Assembly (NCBI RefSeq): GCF_038958875.1
Contig: NZ_CP152407.1
Coordinates: 131,501-195,500, forward strand
Direction of reading: 5' to 3'
DNA length: 64,000 bases
Origin: Acidovorax sp. FHTAMBA
Lineage (GTDB): Bacteria; Pseudomonadota; Gammaproteobacteria; Burkholderiales; Burkholderiaceae_C
Below, one piece after another: positions 53,332-61,916 of this stretch. The position numbers and the translations under genes were made by a program. The notes below the pieces were generated by a model. That model saw only the letters and a program-made list of their open reading frames with translations. It ran no database searches and was not told the origin of the DNA. Position 1 is the stretch's first letter; every line of letters begins with the position of its first letter.

Positions 53332-54157
53332 CCAGCGGTGTTTGCAGTTCCATTCTCCCTGAATCACCTGGGCTTGATGAGGCTCTTCTCTCTGAGAGGA
53401 GTGAGCCATGAAGAAGTCGAACAGGTCGGCGCGCGTCAAGGTAGTTGTCGCCTGAGTCACGCAGCTTTGAGCTGAGTATGTTGAACGCAGGTAGCCAGCT
53501 TGACCACCTCGTCTCGTTCTGGATTGGGTCGCCACGTTGATGAGCGACCAGTCCCGAGTGGCCCCCGACCAGCAAGCTGGATGGCGCTGTCAGGCCTGGC
53601 GGTACAGCGTGTGCCGTGCCGCCAAGATGGCCTGGTCTTGTCCGGTGTGACGCTGCTGTGGATGCCGCTGTGGCGGTGCTCCACGTTGTCCCAACGCACG
53701 AATTCAGCAGCCCAGGCGCGGGCACCGTCCAGCGTCTCAAAGCCCTGCGCCGGGAATTGCGGGCGGTACTTGGCTATGCGGAACAGCGACTCTGCAAACG
53801 CGTTGTCATCGCTGACACGAGGCCACGAGTACGAAGGCTTGATGCCCATCCAGTTGAGCATGGCCAGCACGGTGGTGGCCTTCCGGGTAGAACCGTTGTC
53901 GCCATGCAGCACGGGTTTGGTGCCCATCGCCGCGATGCCCTCAGTCAACGCGGTGCGCCGCACCAGATGCACAGCATGCTCGGAGTCGTCGCTCTCGTGC
54001 ACCTCGGCGCCCACGATCTTTCGGCTGTACGGATCCACGATCAGGTACAGGTGAAACCACATGCCCATCACCTTGGCCGGCAGGTAGGTCATGTCCCAGC
54101 ACCACACGTGGCCTAGGGCGGTGGCGATGTGGGTGGTGGGTGGCTTTTTTTGCCCTG
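53332..54157 (-). mobile_element. remnant of an IS3-family insertion sequence
   Basis: Minus-strand transposase sequence (see next entry) cut on its upstream side by another IS3-like element whose end lies at about 54158. Between 53332 and 53456 there is no certain IS end; a short plus-strand frame at 53408 with GAGAGGAG before its ATG encodes only 15 codons and may be debris of a third element. Confidence 0.65.
53457..54157 (-). pseudogene. IS3-family transposase OrfB fragment
   Basis: Reads TALGHVWCWDMTYLPAKV (first catalytic Asp), VDPYSRKIVGAEVHE, VLHGDNGSTRKATTV (second Asp) and SDDNAFAESLFRIAKYRPQF (catalytic Glu), i.e. an rve/DDE integrase core. The N-terminal third and OrfA are lost, and after GIHSSVTPD the frame shifts: the family's AILAARHTLYRQA appears in another frame before the last residues NPERDEVVKLA return. 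It cannot make a functional transposase. Confidence 0.8.
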
Positions 54158-54200
54158 GGTGACCCGTCCTGCCAGAGGTTGACACCTTTTCTAGAAGGAA

Positions 54201-54425
54201 ATGGCAAGTCTCATGGAATCAGGCAAGAAGCGAACCCAGCGGGACTACACGCTGATTTTTAAGCTGGCGGTGGTCGAGCAGGTAGAAAAAGGCGAGCTGA
54301 CCTACAAGCAGGCGCAGGCCCGCTACGGCATCCAGGGTCGCTCCACAGTCCTCGTATGGCTGCGCAAGCACGGTCGCCAGGGGTTGGGCAGGCCCAATTG
54401 TTCGAAGCGGTCCTGGACGTCCTGA
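54201..54425 (+). pseudogene. IS3-family OrfA (frameshifted)
   Basis: Encodes a helix-turn-helix (RDYTLIFKLAVVEQVEKGEL, QAQARYGIQGRSTVLVWLRK) typical of OrfA, which binds the IS ends. After KHGRQ the frame departs from the family. A GAAGGAA ribosome-binding site lies at the ATG. Not expected to be functional. Confidence 0.7.
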
Positions 54426-54501
54426 AGAAGGACTATGGGGTGCGCGTCGTAAAAAAGCCTTCGGGCAAGTCCTCGCGCAACGGCTCGTCCAAGGGCTGAG
54501 C

Positions 54502-55340
54502 GTGACGAGGGCTTGCCGTTATGTGGGGCAAAGCCGCCAAGCGTACTACCAGGATCAGCAGCGCCACGCCCAGCGCGAGAGCCGAGCCCAGGCGGTGCTG
54601 GTGTTGGTACGCGATCATCGCATTCGCCAGCCGCGCTTGGGAACGCGCAAGCAGCACCATGTGATGCGCGAGCAGCTGGCGCACGAGGGGATCCGACTGG
54701 GGCGCGATGCGCTGTTTGACGTGCTGCGCAACGCGCGGATGCTGGTGCCCCCCCAGGCGGGCGTATCACTTGACCACCGACAGCCATCACCGGTTTCGCC
54801 GCCATCCGAACTTGCTCAAGGCGGGTGAACAGCAGGTGCAGGCTACGGCCAGCGAGCAGGTATGGGTGGCTGATATCACCTCCCTGCCCACGGCCGACAA
54901 GTTCGTCTACCTGAGCCTGGTGACCGACGCCTACTCGCGCAAGATTGTGGGCTGACATGTACATGACAGCCTGCAAACCGAACCGGTAGCCCACGCCCTG
55001 AAGATGGCCTTGCGCGCGCGTCAAAGCGACCAGCCCCTGGTGCATCACTCGGACCGGGGCATCCAGTACTGCTCAAGCTACTACCAGGCGATCCACCAGC
55101 GGCACGGCGTGCAATGCTCGATGACCGATGGCTACGACTCCTACCAGAACGCGCTGGCCGAGCGGGTCAACGGCATCCTCAAGGGGAGTTGTTGCTGCAG
55201 CGCCCCGCCGACCTGGAACAGGCCCGGCACATGGTGCGCCAGTCGGTGCAACTCTACAACGCCGAGCGGCCGCATCTATCGTTGAAAATGCAAACGCCCG
55301 ATGCGGTGCATCGGGCGTCATTGGCTGGCATCCGCCGGAT
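54502..55340 (+). pseudogene. IS3-family OrfB transposase, multiply interrupted
   Basis: Pieces in three frames: VGQSRQAYYQDQQRHAQRES and the HTH-21-like region to about 54740; then FRRHPNLLK, VWVADITSLPTADKFVYLSL and TDAYSRKIVG ended by a TGA at 54953; then LVHHSDRGIQYCSSYYQAIH and SMTDGYDSYQNALAERVNGI; and, after another shift, YNAERPHLSLKMQTPD. The catalytic triad residues are spread over broken frames. Confidence 0.8.
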
Positions 55341-55390
55341 TGAATCACCGTCACAGGTGTCAACCCAATCCAAGACGGGTCACCTGCGCC

Positions 55391-56689
55391 TTATTTCACC
55401 GTGTCAAACCAGCCTTTGGCCTGAGCAAGGCAAAGTGGTGGTTCGTAAACGCCGTGATAGCTGCCGTAATAGGTGGCGAAGGCAGCGGACGTTGGATCCG
55501 TTGGGGCTACGCCATTGATCCCGTAAGCCGCTTGCACATAAGGATCCACATCAACGGAAACGACGTTGCTCACCCCTCGTCTGTCGAAGTCTGCTTTCAT
55601 CACCGCCTGATGTAGCGCTGGTGGAACTGTGGGATCTCCCGAACCACCGCACAGCAGCACTTTGGCCTTGGGCGTCCAGCCAAGCAAGTCGTTTTTCTTC
55701 GCGGCCACATAGAAAGGCTGGCTGTCGATGGTCCTCACGCTGTCCAGATACCCGGGCTGGAACAATGCATCCAGTGCAGCGCTGGTCGTACCTCCCGGAA
55801 GCAGGCCGCTCGCCAGCAATGCGGTGTTGCCCATCGTCGCGTTTGGCATCAGTGTCTCGATATAACCTGCGTAAGGTGCCTTAAATACTGTCTTCACATC
55901 GGTGTAAACATTTCCGTATACCTTTTGAAAGGACGTCAGCATGTACGGGGCAAATAGCTGGGCGACCGCTGCTGGCTGCGGCGACCGAAGTGAGCCAGAG
56001 AGGTTGTAGGGGCCTGCCAGATGAGCACCGGCGGCTACGTTGAACTCGTTACCGTAGTCACGCTCTGCAGCACGCTGTGCTGCCATGGAGGCGTGGCCGC
56101 CTTGGGAGTATCCCGTGAACATGACCTTACCGGACAGGTTGGCAGCCACTGTTCCAGCCGCGTTGCGCGCAGCGCGCACCGAGTCAATCACGGTCGTTGC
56201 CTCAGAGTCTGCATGCAGGTACGGATGGAAGCCATAGGACGACTTCGCGTAGCCCAGATAGTCGGTGGCAACCACGGCATAGCCATGCGCAGCAAACATC
56301 GCCGCCAAGAGGAAGGTTTCAGGATCCTGCGGATTTGCGAGGGTGCGGGTTTTCAGGACGTCGGTGCCGCGAGCGTGAGCCACCAGCGGCGTAGGGCCGG
56401 TACAGGCCCCCGCAGGAACCAGCATCACGCCGGATGCATTAGAAATCTCGCCCGCTCGCGCGCCCGGCGTGGCGTAGTTCAATGCAACCACCTTCACATC
56501 GCAAGTGGCCTTGCCCACCAGTGCTTGCAGTCCGGAGCTGGCGGTGGCGGCATCTATCTGCGGCGCAGTTAGCGTCGTGACCACCACAGCAGGGTCCACC
56601 AGCTCACCGCGGTCCGGATCGTCGGAGCCGCCGCAGGCGACGAGCATTGCCGCAGCAGCGGCGACACAGGTAAGACGGAAATAGTTCAT
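55391..56689 (-). CDS. secretory-lipase family lipoprotein
   Basis: A 432-residue alpha/beta hydrolase of the LIP/secretory-lipase family. The leader MNYFRLTCVAAAAAMLVACG has a lipobox with Cys20, so the protein should be attached to the outer membrane or periplasmic face. The nucleophile elbow is FTGYSQGGHAS; LLCGGSGDPTVPP and YYGSYHGVYEPP supply the regions of the Asp and His. It probably cleaves esters of lipids or polymers. The stop codon is seven bases from an IS3-type element, so its downstream sequence was replaced. A truncated relative lies at 49601. Confidence 0.85.
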   Translation of the reverse strand: MNYFRLTCVAAAAAMLVACGGSDDPDRGELVDPAVVVTTLTAPQIDAATASSGLQALVGKATCDVKVVALNYATPGARAGEISNASGVMLVPAGACTGPTPLVAHARGTDVLKTRTLANPQDPETFLLAAMFAAHGYAVVATDYLGYAKSSYGFHPYLHADSEATTVIDSVRAARNAAGTVAANLSGKVMFTGYSQGGHASMAAQRAAERDYGNEFNVAAGAHLAGPYNLSGSLRSPQPAAVAQLFAPYMLTSFQKVYGNVYTDVKTVFKAPYAGYIETLMPNATMGNTALLASGLLPGGTTSAALDALFQPGYLDSVRTIDSQPFYVAAKKNDLLGWTPKAKVLLCGGSGDPTVPPALHQAVMKADFDRRGVSNVVSVDVDPYVQAAYGINGVAPTDPTSAAFATYYGSYHGVYEPPLCLAQAKGWFDTVK

Positions 56690-56816
56690 GGATGGATACC
56701 TCAGTGCAAGAAACAACGCCGCATCGTGCGCGCACCTGCACTGCAGCATCCATTGGGGATAACGCGGGCCACACCCCACCGCAGACACCTAGGTGACAGC
56801 GATTGGCCGCCAGCCT

Positions 56817-57086
56817 TCAATGGCGTTTGCGTGCTCCGTACGCCAGCTTCATGCCCAGGATGGTGCCCGCCAGCACCAGCGTGATGGCGTTGGCCACCAC
56901 GATGGGCCAGGCCGACAGCGCGAGGCCATACACCAGCCACAGCGCAATGCCGACCGTGAACACGCTGTACATGCCCAGCGAAATGCCGCTCACATCCCGC
57001 GTGCGAAACGTGTGCAGCGCCTGTGGCACGAAGCTGCAGGTCGTGAGGGCGGCGGCCAGATAGCCGATCAGGTCAGAGATTTGCAT
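56817..57086 (-). CDS. SemiSWEET sugar transporter
   Basis: An 89-residue, three-helix membrane protein matching SemiSWEET/PQ-loop transporters: LIGYLAAALTTCSFVPQALH with the PQ motif, TRDVSGISLGMYSVF, and the last helix VLAGTILGMKLAYG. Dimers move small sugars across the membrane. It is downstream of dacB by 49 bases on the same strand, so they may share a transcript; in the peptidoglycan context a recycled sugar could be the cargo (inference). Confidence 0.92.
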   Translation of the reverse strand: MQISDLIGYLAAALTTCSFVPQALHTFRTRDVSGISLGMYSVFTVGIALWLVYGLALSAWPIVVANAITLVLAGTILGMKLAYGARKRH

Positions 57087-57135
57087 GGGTGGTGACGGTC
57101 GAACGCTCGCTGCGCGGCAGGGTGGGCCTGGATTT

Positions 57136-58605
57136 TCACTGGTCGCGGGCTGCCCAGTCGGTCAGAGCATCCAGCACGGGCCGGGCGCCACCCGCATTGG
57201 CGTGATTGACCACGGCGACCAGCACGTACCGGCGCCCGCTGGCTCCGTGCACGTAGCCCGCCACGGCCATCACATCGCGCAGGCTGCCCGTCTTGAGGTG
57301 AGCGGTACCCGCACGGCTCTGGCTGCGGCGAAGGGTGCCATCCACCCCCGCTATGGGCAGCGAGGCCACCAGCTCCGGCATCACCGGGGACGCCCAGGCC
57401 ACCTGCAGCATGCGGGCTAGCGCCTGTGCCGTGATGCGCGCGTCGCGGCTCAGCCCCGCACCGTTGTCGGCCAGGGGCAGCTCCGCATCGCCCATGCGGG
57501 CCACCCACCACTGGCGCAGGGCCTCGCGGGCACCGTCAAAGGTGGCGACCCCGTTTTTTTGCAGCGCAAGGCTCAGGAACACATGCTGCGCCATCACGTT
57601 GTTGCTGTGTTTGTTCACGTCGCGCACCACCTCGGCCAGCGCTGGCGAGGTGACCACAAACGCAGGCTTGAGGCCCGCTGGCACCTTCCCATCGCGCACG
57701 CTGCCGGTGAGCTTGCCGCCCAGCTCACGCCACATGCCTTCCACCGCCCGCATTGCAAACGCGCGGGGGTCGGCAGCGGCCACGGGCCATGCCCGCTCCC
57801 CGCAGGCCGCCGGATAGACACCCTGAAAGGCCACCTTCACCGGGTCGCCCAGCTCGGCACGCAGCCCACCCCGCCAGTCGCCACACTCGGTGCCCGGCGC
57901 CGCCAGAGCCACCGTGGCCTGGCGCTGCACACCCGCCAGCGGCGGGTCGTACTGGACGCGTGCCAGCCCCGCTGCGGCATCGGGCACAAAGGTCATCACC
58001 GACGACTTGTAGTTGAGCAGCAGCGCATCGGGCGCGGCGTTGTAGGGGCGCAGGGGCTCGCCGTCAAAACGGGCCGGGTCGTGTTCGGGCACATCAAAGG
58101 CCGACCGGTCGAGCACGATGTCGCCCACGATCACCTGGATGCCCTGGCCCTGCAGGCGCCGCATCAGCAGCCACAGGCGCTCCATGACCAGCTTGGGGTC
58201 CCCCTGGCCCTGGATGTAGACATTGCCCCGCAGGCTGCCCTCCTGCACCGTGCCCTGCAGGTACACCGGCGTATTCCACACGTACGCAGGGCCCAGTTGT
58301 TCAAGGGCGGCATAGGTGGTCACCAGCTTCATCACGGACGCAGGGTTGACGGGCACCTGCGCCCGGTGCGCAAGGCGCGGGGACGCGCGCCCGCCTTGGG
58401 CGTCGACCACAAGCACCGACAGCGCATCGCGCGGCAGCCTGGCGCGCGCGAGTGCTGCTTCCACTTCAGCGGGCAGCGGGCCGGAAGCAGCGGTGGCGGT
58501 GGCGGTTTGGGCCGCGGCGGGGAGTGTGATGGCGGCGGCCATTGCAGAGATACCGCAGACGCCGCACCGCAGGAGCTGGCGCCAGAAATCAGGAAAAGGC
58601 AACAT
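57136..58605 (-). CDS. dacB: D-alanyl-D-alanine carboxypeptidase/endopeptidase (PBP4-type)
   Basis: PBP4 removes terminal D-Ala and cleaves cross-links in peptidoglycan. The 489-residue protein has a signal peptide ending near LPAAAQ and the S13-family motifs: SxxK as NPASVMKLVT, SxN as NKHSNNVMAQ and KTG as AHLKTGSLRD. The insert domain typical of PBP4 lies between the first two motifs. It is divergent from the EamA gene with 86 bases between starts and precedes SemiSWEET. Confidence 0.95.
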   Translation of the reverse strand: MLPFPDFWRQLLRCGVCGISAMAAAITLPAAAQTATATAASGPLPAEVEAALARARLPRDALSVLVVDAQGGRASPRLAHRAQVPVNPASVMKLVTTYAALEQLGPAYVWNTPVYLQGTVQEGSLRGNVYIQGQGDPKLVMERLWLLMRRLQGQGIQVIVGDIVLDRSAFDVPEHDPARFDGEPLRPYNAAPDALLLNYKSSVMTFVPDAAAGLARVQYDPPLAGVQRQATVALAAPGTECGDWRGGLRAELGDPVKVAFQGVYPAACGERAWPVAAADPRAFAMRAVEGMWRELGGKLTGSVRDGKVPAGLKPAFVVTSPALAEVVRDVNKHSNNVMAQHVFLSLALQKNGVATFDGAREALRQWWVARMGDAELPLADNGAGLSRDARITAQALARMLQVAWASPVMPELVASLPIAGVDGTLRRSQSRAGTAHLKTGSLRDVMAVAGYVHGASGRRYVLVAVVNHANAGGARPVLDALTDWAARDQ

Positions 58606-58691
58606 GGCGGAAGTCTATCGTCCGCCCCGCCACCCGGCCCCCGTCCAACCCGCAGCCTGCACAGCCCGGGGCAGGCACCGATAATCCCCCG

Positions 58692-59708
58692 ATGCGTTTT
58701 TCTCCCCGCGCCATCGGCCTGCTGGCGGCTGTTGTCACCGTCATCATCTGGACGGGCTTCATCGTCATCGCCCGCGCCTCGGCCCAGCGCACGCTCACCC
58801 CTTTCGATATTGCCCTGCTGCGCATCACCGGCGCCAGCCTGGTGCTGGTGCCGTGGGGGTGGTGGATGGTGCGGCGGCGCCAGGCCTCCCAAGGCGCTCA
58901 GGCACCGGCTTCCAGCCTCTTTGGCATCTCCCCGTTGCCGCTGCGCACCACCGCGCTGCTGGGCACCTTTGGCGGTCTGCTTTACGCACTGCTGGCCTAT
59001 GCGGGCTTCTTTCACGCCCCGGCCACCCATGCCGCCGTGCTCATGCCCGGCAGCCTGCCGCTGTGGACAGCGCTGTTGGCCGCCGTGGTGCTGCGCGACC
59101 ACATCACCCCGCTGCGTGCCGCCGGGCTGGCGCTCATCGTGGCGGGCGACCTGCTGGTAGGGGGGCGCAGCCTGCTGGCTGCGTTTTCAGGCGGCGACGT
59201 GTGGAAGGGCGACGTGCTCTTCATGCTGGCCGCATCGTGCTGGGCCACCTACAGCGTGCTGGCCCGGCGCCACGCAGTGGATGCCGTGCAGGCCACCATC
59301 GCGATTACCGCCTTCGCCTGCCTGGTGTATGTGCCCGGCTATGCGCTGCTGGTGGCGCTGGGTGCAGTGACCAGCCACCTGTCCATCGCCCCCTGGAGCG
59401 AGATCGTCTTTCAGATGGTGTTCCAGGGCGGCGGCTCGGTGGTGATCTCGGGCATCAGCTTCACGCGCATGATCCAGCACTTTGGCCCCGTGAAGTCCAC
59501 CATGATCACGGCACTGGTACCCGGGCTTTCGGCCATTGGTGCGGTGGTGTTTCTGGATGAGCCGATGTACTGGAACCTGTTTGCCGGGCTGCTGCTGGTG
59601 ACCGCCGGAATCCTGCTGGGCGTGCTGCGCAAAAGCCAGGGCCCTCGCCCCGCTGGATCTGCCGCACCAGCCGTACCGTCCCCGCAACCATCGTCCTCTG
59701 CCCCATGA
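58692..59708 (+). CDS. EamA/DMT-superfamily exporter
   Basis: A 338-residue inner-membrane protein with ten predicted helices in two EamA repeats (IGLLAAVVTVIIWTGFIVIA opens the first, FMLAASCWATYSVLARRHAV the second) and a Pro/Ser-rich tail. It likely exports a small metabolite; the substrate is unknown. The ATG overlaps nothing upstream and its stop overlaps the tsaB start (ATGA), linking it to the tsaB-rimI-UDG genes. Confidence 0.88.
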   Translation: MRFSPRAIGLLAAVVTVIIWTGFIVIARASAQRTLTPFDIALLRITGASLVLVPWGWWMVRRRQASQGAQAPASSLFGISPLPLRTTALLGTFGGLLYALLAYAGFFHAPATHAAVLMPGSLPLWTALLAAVVLRDHITPLRAAGLALIVAGDLLVGGRSLLAAFSGGDVWKGDVLFMLAASCWATYSVLARRHAVDAVQATIAITAFACLVYVPGYALLVALGAVTSHLSIAPWSEIVFQMVFQGGGSVVISGISFTRMIQHFGPVKSTMITALVPGLSAIGAVVFLDEPMYWNLFAGLLLVTAGILLGVLRKSQGPRPAGSAAPAVPSPQPSSSAP

Positions 59709-60418
59709 ACCTGCTTGCCTTCGACACCAGCACCGACACACTCTCCATCGCCGTGCAACATGGCGACGCCGTGGTGCAGCACACGGGCCCGGGCGGGGCC
59801 CAGGCTTCGGCCACGCTGATCCCCGAGGTGCGCCGCCTGCTGGCGCTGGCGGGTCTGTCGTTCGACACGCTGGACGCCATCGTGTTCGGGCGCGGCCCGG
59901 GCTCGTTCACCGGCCTGCGTACCGCGTGTGCAGTGGCGCAGGGCCTGGCGTTTGGCGCGCGCGGGGGCCAGGGGGTGCCGGTGCTGCCGGTGGACACCCT
60001 GCTCGCCGTGGCCGAAGAGGCGCGCCATCAAACCGGCTGCACGCAGGTGGTGGCCGTGCTGGATGCACGCATGGACGAGGTCTACCACGCCCGGTGCGAG
60101 TGGCGGGGTAGCGATCATGTCTGGCAGACCGATGCCGATTTCGGGCTGGGCGCGCCTGAGACGGTGTTGCCCCCCGCCGGATGGACGGTGGCGGGCAACG
60201 CGCGCGCACCCTACGGCCACCGGCTGGCCCCTGCCGCGCCCCACGTGGTGGCACTGCCCAGCGCCACCGCACTGCTGCGCCTGGCGCCCGCCCTGCTGGC
60301 TGCTGGCGGCGGCATGCCTGCCAGCGATGCACTGCCCCGCTATATCCGCGATAAAGTGGCACAGACCACGGCAGAACGCGCTGCCCTGCGCGCCCAGGCG
60401 CCGGTCGCCAACCCCTGA
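59705..60418 (+). CDS. tsaB: tRNA threonylcarbamoyladenosine biosynthesis protein TsaB
   Basis: TsaB partners TsaD in making t6A37 on tRNAs that read ANN codons. The 237-residue ASKHA-fold protein starts LLAFDTSTDTLSIAVQHG and carries the conserved IVFGRGPGSFTGLRTACAVA segment. The C-terminus YIRDKVAQTTAER matches the family. It is coupled to the EamA gene by a four-base overlap and followed after eight bases by rimI, a common order in betaproteobacteria. Confidence 0.95.
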   Translation: MNLLAFDTSTDTLSIAVQHGDAVVQHTGPGGAQASATLIPEVRRLLALAGLSFDTLDAIVFGRGPGSFTGLRTACAVAQGLAFGARGGQGVPVLPVDTLLAVAEEARHQTGCTQVVAVLDARMDEVYHARCEWRGSDHVWQTDADFGLGAPETVLPPAGWTVAGNARAPYGHRLAPAAPHVVALPSATALLRLAPALLAAGGGMPASDALPRYIRDKVAQTTAERAALRAQAPVANP

Positions 60419-60426
60419 GACATTGC

Positions 60427-60918
60427 ATGAGCGCCCTCCCCACGTCCGCCAACGCCCCGCTGGCCACACGGCCGCAAGCCCGCTTCGAAGCGCTCACGCT
60501 GGCACAGCTGGATGCTGTCCTGGCGGTGGAGCAGCGTGCGTATTCCCACCCCTGGACACGGGGCAACTTCACCGATGCCATGGCCTCCGGGTACCAGGCC
60601 CAGGTGCTGATGGCCGGAGACCACCTGCTCGGATACTTCGTGGCCATGATGGGGGTGGATGAGGTGCACCTGCTCAACATCACCGTTGCCCCCGAGTTCC
60701 AGCGCCAGGGCTGGGCCCGCGTGCTGCTGGATGCGCTGGCCCTGTGGTCGCGCGGCCGGGGCGCGCAGTGGCTGTGGCTGGAGGTGCGCGCCAGCAACCT
60801 GCGGGCCCAGCACATCTACCAGACGCACGGTTTCCGCCGGGTGGGCGAACGCAAACGCTACTACCCGGCTGACCAGGGCCAGCGCGAAGATGCGGTGGTC
60901 ATGAGCCTGCCGCTGTAA
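60427..60918 (+). CDS. rimI: ribosomal protein S18-alanine N-acetyltransferase
   Basis: RimI acetylates the N-terminal Ala of ribosomal protein S18. The 163-residue GNAT protein has VEQRAYSHPWTRGNF, the acetyl-CoA-binding VAPEFQRQGWARVLLD, WLEVRASNLRAQHIYQTHGF and RKRYYPADQGQREDAVVMS, all typical of RimI. The stop codon overlaps the next gene's ATG by one base. Confidence 0.94.
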   Translation: MSALPTSANAPLATRPQARFEALTLAQLDAVLAVEQRAYSHPWTRGNFTDAMASGYQAQVLMAGDHLLGYFVAMMGVDEVHLLNITVAPEFQRQGWARVLLDALALWSRGRGAQWLWLEVRASNLRAQHIYQTHGFRRVGERKRYYPADQGQREDAVVMSLPL

Positions 60919-61718
60919 TGTCCGCCCCCCCAACCGCTCACCATCCTGCACCCGACCGTATGAGCCTTCACCTCAATGCACGACAACGTGCCATGCTGCA
61001 AGAAATGGGTATTACCGTGTGGGCCCCGGTTCCTGCGGAGACCGCTGCAGCCGTCGGCCTGGGCCACCCGGGCCCTGCGCGGGGGGCTCCCGCGCCAACC
61101 GCAGCCATGCCACAGCCCGCAGCACCCGCTTCTGTGCGCCCTGCGGCCCCGGCGCCTGCACGAACCGCATCACCCGCGTCCCCTGCGGCCGCCGCCGCCG
61201 CACCCGCGCTCCGGCTGCACCCCGCCCAGGCGCTGTACCCCGGCGCCGACCCAGCCCAGGTGCCTGCCGGGTTGGGCGCAGGCTGGCTCATCGTGACCGA
61301 AAGCCTGACCCCTGCGGACCCGCTGGGCGGGGACGCCGGGCGTCTGCTGGACAACATGCTGCGCGCCCTGCAACTTCACCGCCATCCGCGCGTCTTTCTG
61401 GCAGCGCTGGAGCGTGCTGGGCCGGGCAGTGACAACGGGGGTACCGACATCGCCGCAGCACTGGCCGACACCGTGACGGTGCTGGGCCCCGCGATGGTGC
61501 TCGTTCTCGGCCACGTGGCCGCCCGCGCAGCGCTGGGCCGCACCGAGCCCCTGGGCCGCCTGCGCGCAGAACCTCATCAGGTGGCTGGCTGCCCGGCCGT
61601 GGTGACCTACGACCCTGCGTTCCTGCTGCGATCACAGGACAACAAGGCGGCAGCCTGGGCCGACCTGTGCCGTGCGCTGGCCACGGTGCGCACCACACCC
61701 GCTGCGCGGGGTGGCTGA
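60918..61718 (+). CDS. uracil-DNA-glycosylase-like protein lacking Fe-S cysteines
   Basis: The 266-residue protein lies where betaproteobacteria keep a family 4/5-like uracil-DNA glycosylase next to rimI. The first 30 residues (NARQRAMLQEMGITVWAP) and the end (LGRLRAEPHQV, VVTYDPAFLLRSQDNKAAW) match; the middle is an Ala/Pro-rich linker. Family 4 enzymes bind a 4Fe-4S cluster by four Cys and have GExPG motif; here only two Cys exist and no GExPG is visible, so catalysis is doubtful. DNA-binding or a structural role remains possible. A second ATG at codon 15 is an alternative start. Confidence 0.7.
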   Translation: MSAPPTAHHPAPDRMSLHLNARQRAMLQEMGITVWAPVPAETAAAVGLGHPGPARGAPAPTAAMPQPAAPASVRPAAPAPARTASPASPAAAAAAPALRLHPAQALYPGADPAQVPAGLGAGWLIVTESLTPADPLGGDAGRLLDNMLRALQLHRHPRVFLAALERAGPGSDNGGTDIAAALADTVTVLGPAMVLVLGHVAARAALGRTEPLGRLRAEPHQVAGCPAVVTYDPAFLLRSQDNKAAAWADLCRALATVRTTPAARGG

Positions 61719-61774
61719 CGCGGCGAACGCACACCGCTGTCATCCCTTCGCCACCACGCGGTGCCATAATCCGC

Positions 61775-61912
61775 CGCTTGCCCATTTATACGGAGACAGC
61801 TCCTTGGAAACCTACCCCAGTTGGTAGCTTTCAGCTCCCCGGCCTGCATGCTGCGGGGGGTTGAAAGCACCCCATGCCCCCGCACCGCAGACGCCATATA
61901 ACAAGGGAGTGA
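61775..61912 (+). promoter_or_regulatory. structured 5' leader of corA with mutually exclusive hairpins
   Basis: A short hairpin (GGAG 61792-61795 with CTCC 61800-61803) precedes hairpin A: GAAACCTACC 61807-61816 with GGTAGCTTTC 61823-61832 (one mismatch). Hairpin B uses GCTTTCA 61827-61833 with TGAAAGC 61862-61868, plus CCCCG 61837-61841 with CGGGG 61854-61858. A and B share bases 61827-61832 and cannot form together, a riboswitch-like arrangement. GCCATAATCC at about 61763 could hold a -10 box. AAGGGAGTGAG then precedes the corA ATG. Confidence 0.5.
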
Positions 61913-61916
61913 GCCC

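Larger units (their letters stand above)
54158..55384 (+). mobile_element. decayed IS3-family element with recognisable ends
   Basis: Imperfect terminal inverted repeats: the left end GGTGACCCGTCCTG, ending GGTTGACACC, and the right end whose complement reads GGTGACCCGTCTTG, ending GGTTGACACC. The 1.23-kb size fits IS3. It carries OrfA and OrfB with several frame breaks. It is inserted into the older IS remnant on its left and stops seven bases before the stop codon of the lipase gene on its right. No clear target duplication is seen. Confidence 0.78.

Noticed and set aside
61775..61912. Calling the corA leader a known M-box or yybP-ykoY riboswitch
   Set aside because: I could not match the conserved core of either class; only competing stems are supported.
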